A DNA stretch of 14,901 nt from Desulfovibrio sp. (GTDB lineage: Bacteria > Desulfobacterota > Desulfovibrionia > Desulfovibrionales > Desulfovibrionaceae), in contig VSMX01000049.1 of NCBI GenBank assembly GCA_009773975.1, positions 1 through 14,901 of the forward strand, given 5' to 3'. Positions 13,281 through 14,901 of this stretch are shown piece by piece (within the stretch, counting starts at the first letter, position 1; each line of letters begins with the position of its first letter). A program made the translations under genes and the position numbers. The notes under the pieces were generated by a model that worked only from the letters and a program-made list of their open reading frames with translations, was not told the DNA's origin and ran no database searches.

Positions 13281-13469
13281 GGCGCGGCCTTGACCTTTAT
13301 TCGGCAGGCTGTTGCATTATGGAACTGCGATGCGGCTCTGCGAAAAATTTCAAATGGAGAATATTGCTAAAAACACCGAGCTGCATCCACGAAAAGTGCG
13401 AAAAATTCTGGACACTACCGCGCCATTTTTTGGGGATTTTGCCGTCAAGCCGGCAAATTGCAAGGAATA

Positions 13470-14357
13470 TTAAAAATTATACAGATCCGCGTCGGAGGGC
13501 AGGCGCTCCCAATGGATTCGGCCCTTTTTGCGTGAACGGCGCAGGAGGGCATAAACGCCGCCCGCGCCGCCATCATGCGGTCTGGCTGTGCAGAAGGCCA
13601 GCACAACGCGCTTGAACGGCTCCTGGGTGAGCCAGGTTTGCAGCTTGCCGCGCAAAACGCCCTGGCCAAGCGGGGAATTGCGGCCCCGGCCAGGCACAAG
13701 CAGCACACAGCGCAGGCCCTTGAACCAGGCCTGGCGAATGAATACCCTGAGCGCCTCCCAGGCCTGTTCGGCGTTCAGGCCGTGAAGGTCAAGATGATCC
13801 TCGGGGCTGAAATGTCCTTCTTTCAGTCTGTTGATGACAAGCTCATCCAGTCCGACTACATGGCCTTCCAGATATTCATCCGAGGAAAAAAGCGCAAATT
13901 CCATGCTTTTTTCCACGCTTTCCTCAAAGCTCCGGATTTCCTCAACCGGGGATTTCTTTTGGGCAGGCTTGAGCGCGATGGAACGGCCCTTGCCTTCAAG
14001 CGGGGTTACAGAGCGCATGGCAACGAGAAATTCATCCTCTTCCGTCGCTTGCGGAAGAACGGGTTCGGCCGGGGCCGCATTCTGCCCGGCAGGCGGAGTT
14101 TGGGGCTTTTCTGTCTCTGGCTTTTTCTTTTTTTGTTTGCGTTTGCTCATTCCGCTTGTCGGGCTTTGGGGCCAGGCCTGGCAAAGAACTTCGAGGGCAA
14201 AGCCCCCGGGTTTGGGGCTTTCGGGAACAATGCGCTCAATGGCGGCAAGAAAAAGCTCGTGATCCCTTTTTTGTTTCGCTATTTCCCGGGATCTTGCCTT
14301 TCTTCTTGCCGCAAGCCCGGCAAATGGCTTGTTGGAGAAGCCTTCGTCCTCTGCCAT
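13470..14357 (-). CDS. Smr (MutS2 C-terminal-like) domain protein
   Basis: 295 residues from the ATG whose first base is 14357, which follows AGGTGG at about five bases. The C-terminal third is an Smr domain: LDLHGL (DLHG at 190-193), the VPGRGRNS loop (GRGRNS at 223-228) and HDGGAGG (261-267) ending the fold. Smr domains bind or nick branched DNA or cleave RNA; the substrate here is unknown. Before it lie a conserved block EDEFLVAMRSVTPLEG (about 107-122) typical of standalone Smr proteins, and a Lys/Pro-rich linker. The first 69 residues are unusual and include DHELFLAAIERIVPES (about 32-47), which looks like a second copy of that block. A later ATG at 14150 would give a 226-residue protein nearer the family norm but has a poor ribosome binding site. 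It lies downstream of secG, behind a terminator. Confidence 0.85.
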   Translation of the reverse strand: MAEDEGFSNKPFAGLAARRKARSREIAKQKRDHELFLAAIERIVPESPKPGGFALEVLCQAWPQSPTSGMSKRKQKKKKPETEKPQTPPAGQNAAPAEPVLPQATEEDEFLVAMRSVTPLEGKGRSIALKPAQKKSPVEEIRSFEESVEKSMEFALFSSDEYLEGHVVGLDELVINRLKEGHFSPEDHLDLHGLNAEQAWEALRVFIRQAWFKGLRCVLLVPGRGRNSPLGQGVLRGKLQTWLTQEPFKRVVLAFCTARPHDGGAGGVYALLRRSRKKGRIHWERLPSDADLYNF

Positions 14358-14367
14358 GACCACCTGC

Positions 14368-14392
14368 AAAAAAGCCGCCCCGGGGCGGCTTT
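14368..14392 (-). terminator. Intrinsic terminator after secG
   Basis: On the minus strand, AAAGCCGCC and GGCGGCTTT form a 9-bp stem around CCGG (14392 down to 14371), extended into six T (14373-14368), 6 nt after the secG stop. The Smr gene's ribosome binding site begins within a few bases of the T-run. A Rho-independent terminator; leakiness would allow the Smr gene to be co-transcribed. Confidence 0.92.
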
Positions 14393-14397
14393 GGAAA

Positions 14398-14838
14398 TTA
14401 TTTCTTGTTGTCTGCCGGTTTTTCGGTCGCGGGTGGAGCGGCTTTTTCCGGATTGTCCGCAGGGGCCTGTCCGGCCTTTGGCTGATCCGCTGGCGCGGTA
14501 GGTGAACTGGTTTCGTTGGCGGGACTGGCCGGCGCACTATTGTTTGCCGGTTCCGCCGGCTTTGCGGGAACATCCTCGATCTTGACATCAAGGATGCTGG
14601 ATTCGACAGTCGGGCGGCTGCTGGTCACGTATGTGTAACTCAACGAGGTAATGACAAAGATGATGGCCATCAGGGTAGTCAGCTTGGCCAGAATGCCGCC
14701 GGCTCCGGAGCTGCCGAATACCGACGAGTTGCCGCCGCCAAATATGACCCCCATTCCTTCCTTGCCGGATTGCAGGAGAATGAGGATAACCAGAAGTACG
14801 CAAACAATTATATGCAGAGTGAGAATTAAATCCTGCAC
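14398..14838 (-). CDS. secG: Preprotein translocase subunit SecG
   Basis: 146 residues from a GTG start at 14838. SecG is the small accessory subunit of the SecYEG channel in the inner membrane. Two transmembrane segments (about 4-22 and 50-70) flank the family loop with QSGKEGMGVIFGGG and SSVFGSSGAGG. The last ~55 residues are a Pro/Ala/Lys/Glu-rich low-complexity tail, longer than in E. coli (110 residues in total) but seen in some proteobacterial SecG. The GTG is chosen because GGGAGGG lies about five bases upstream and the protein then begins at the first membrane segment. A TTG at 14868 would add ten residues encoded by the ribosome binding site itself. The gene upstream lies outside the window. 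Confidence 0.94.
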   Translation of the reverse strand: MQDLILTLHIIVCVLLVILILLQSGKEGMGVIFGGGNSSVFGSSGAGGILAKLTTLMAIIFVITSLSYTYVTSSRPTVESSILDVKIEDVPAKPAEPANNSAPASPANETSSPTAPADQPKAGQAPADNPEKAAPPATEKPADNKK

Positions 14839-14876
14839 GAAGCCCTCCCGCCGACGCGGTAAATTCAATGGTCTTT

Positions 14877-14898
14877 ATTTTACGCTATTCGGGCGTAA
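14877..14898 (-). promoter_or_regulatory. Possible secG promoter -10 and dyad at the window edge
   Basis: On the minus strand TAAAAT (14882-14877) could be a -10 element about 40 bases before the secG GTG; the -35 would fall at or beyond the window end. The inverted repeat TTACGC/GCGTAA (14880-14885, 14893-14898) overlaps it. It may be an operator or a hairpin ending the upstream gene, though no T-run follows. Confidence 0.25.
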
Positions 14899-14901
14899 GA
14901 A

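Larger units (their letters stand above)
12864..13469. other. 606-nt region without a convincing gene, containing short ORFs
   Basis: Between cinA and the convergent Smr gene neither strand holds a frame with protein-like composition over 35 codons. Three short + strand ORFs are listed separately: 12875, 13048 and 13197. There is a weak promoter-like pair TTGACC (13290-13295) and CATTAT (13315-13320) with a 19-base spacer. Small hairpins lie at 13270-13288 (GC-rich, one bulge, no T-run) and 13438-13457 (TTTGCCG/CGGCAAA). The latter sits just beyond the Smr gene stop but has no T-run in either direction. The region is AT-richer than its neighbours by eye and looks like decayed coding sequence. 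Confidence 0.6.

Noticed and set aside
13575..14501. A 308-codon open frame on the plus strand opposite the Smr gene and secG.
   Set aside because: The minus strand encodes recognisable Smr and SecG proteins with a terminator between them; this frame is their shadow.
14839..14868. Starting secG at TTG 14868.
   Set aside because: The ten extra residues are encoded by the GGGAGGG ribosome binding site region; GTG 14838 is well placed and matches the family N-terminus.

Overview
The window reads as a chromosomal housekeeping segment of a Gram-negative bacterium, most likely a sulfate-reducer-like deltaproteobacterium (Desulfovibrionales or a relative). This is inferred from gene order (cdaA-ybbR-glmM-galU-priA), the long-form HflX, a standalone IMP cyclohydrolase, a bacterial PFK-2/FBPase-2 protein and the style of the proteins. 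No database search was possible. Base composition looks moderately GC-rich by eye and even throughout; no prophage, insertion sequence, CRISPR array, tRNA or rRNA was found.

Layout. Positions 1-5435 (+): the 3' part of tyrS with an unusual C-terminal extension, then a two-domain 6-phosphofructo-2-kinase/fructose-2,6-bisphosphatase, the diadenylate cyclase cdaA overlapping its partner ybbR (cdaR), and glmM behind its own probable promoter. Positions 5436-6553 (+): galU behind a 216-nt regulatory gap with palindromic and direct repeats, closed by a strong intrinsic terminator. Positions 6557-11316 (+): priA starting immediately behind that terminator, then a purH-like gene holding only the IMP cyclohydrolase half, and hflX two bases later. 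Positions 11317-11603: a 287-nt gap packed with five inverted repeats, two promoter-like elements and a 21-codon ORF. Positions 11604-12863 (+): cinA. Positions 12864-13469: about 600 nt without a convincing gene but with three short ORFs, two of them with good ribosome binding sites, possibly remnants of decayed genes. Positions 13470-14838 (-): secG, its terminator, and an Smr-domain gene, convergent with the + strand genes.

How the genes fit together. cdaA, ybbR and glmM form the c-di-AMP/peptidoglycan-precursor module best studied in Firmicutes. GlmM makes glucosamine-1-phosphate and GalU makes UDP-glucose, so both feed envelope polymers. The PFK-2/FBPase-2 protein predicts fructose-2,6-bisphosphate signalling in a bacterium. 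PriA (replication restart), HflX (ribosome rescue), CinA (NMN deamidation and nucleotide clean-up), Smr (nuclease-type domain) and SecG (protein export) are general maintenance functions.

No clearly new defence or mobile system is visible. The best candidates for something undescribed are the hairpin array between hflX and cinA, the extra domain on TyrRS, the bacterial PFK-2/FBPase-2, and the regulatory repeats before galU.
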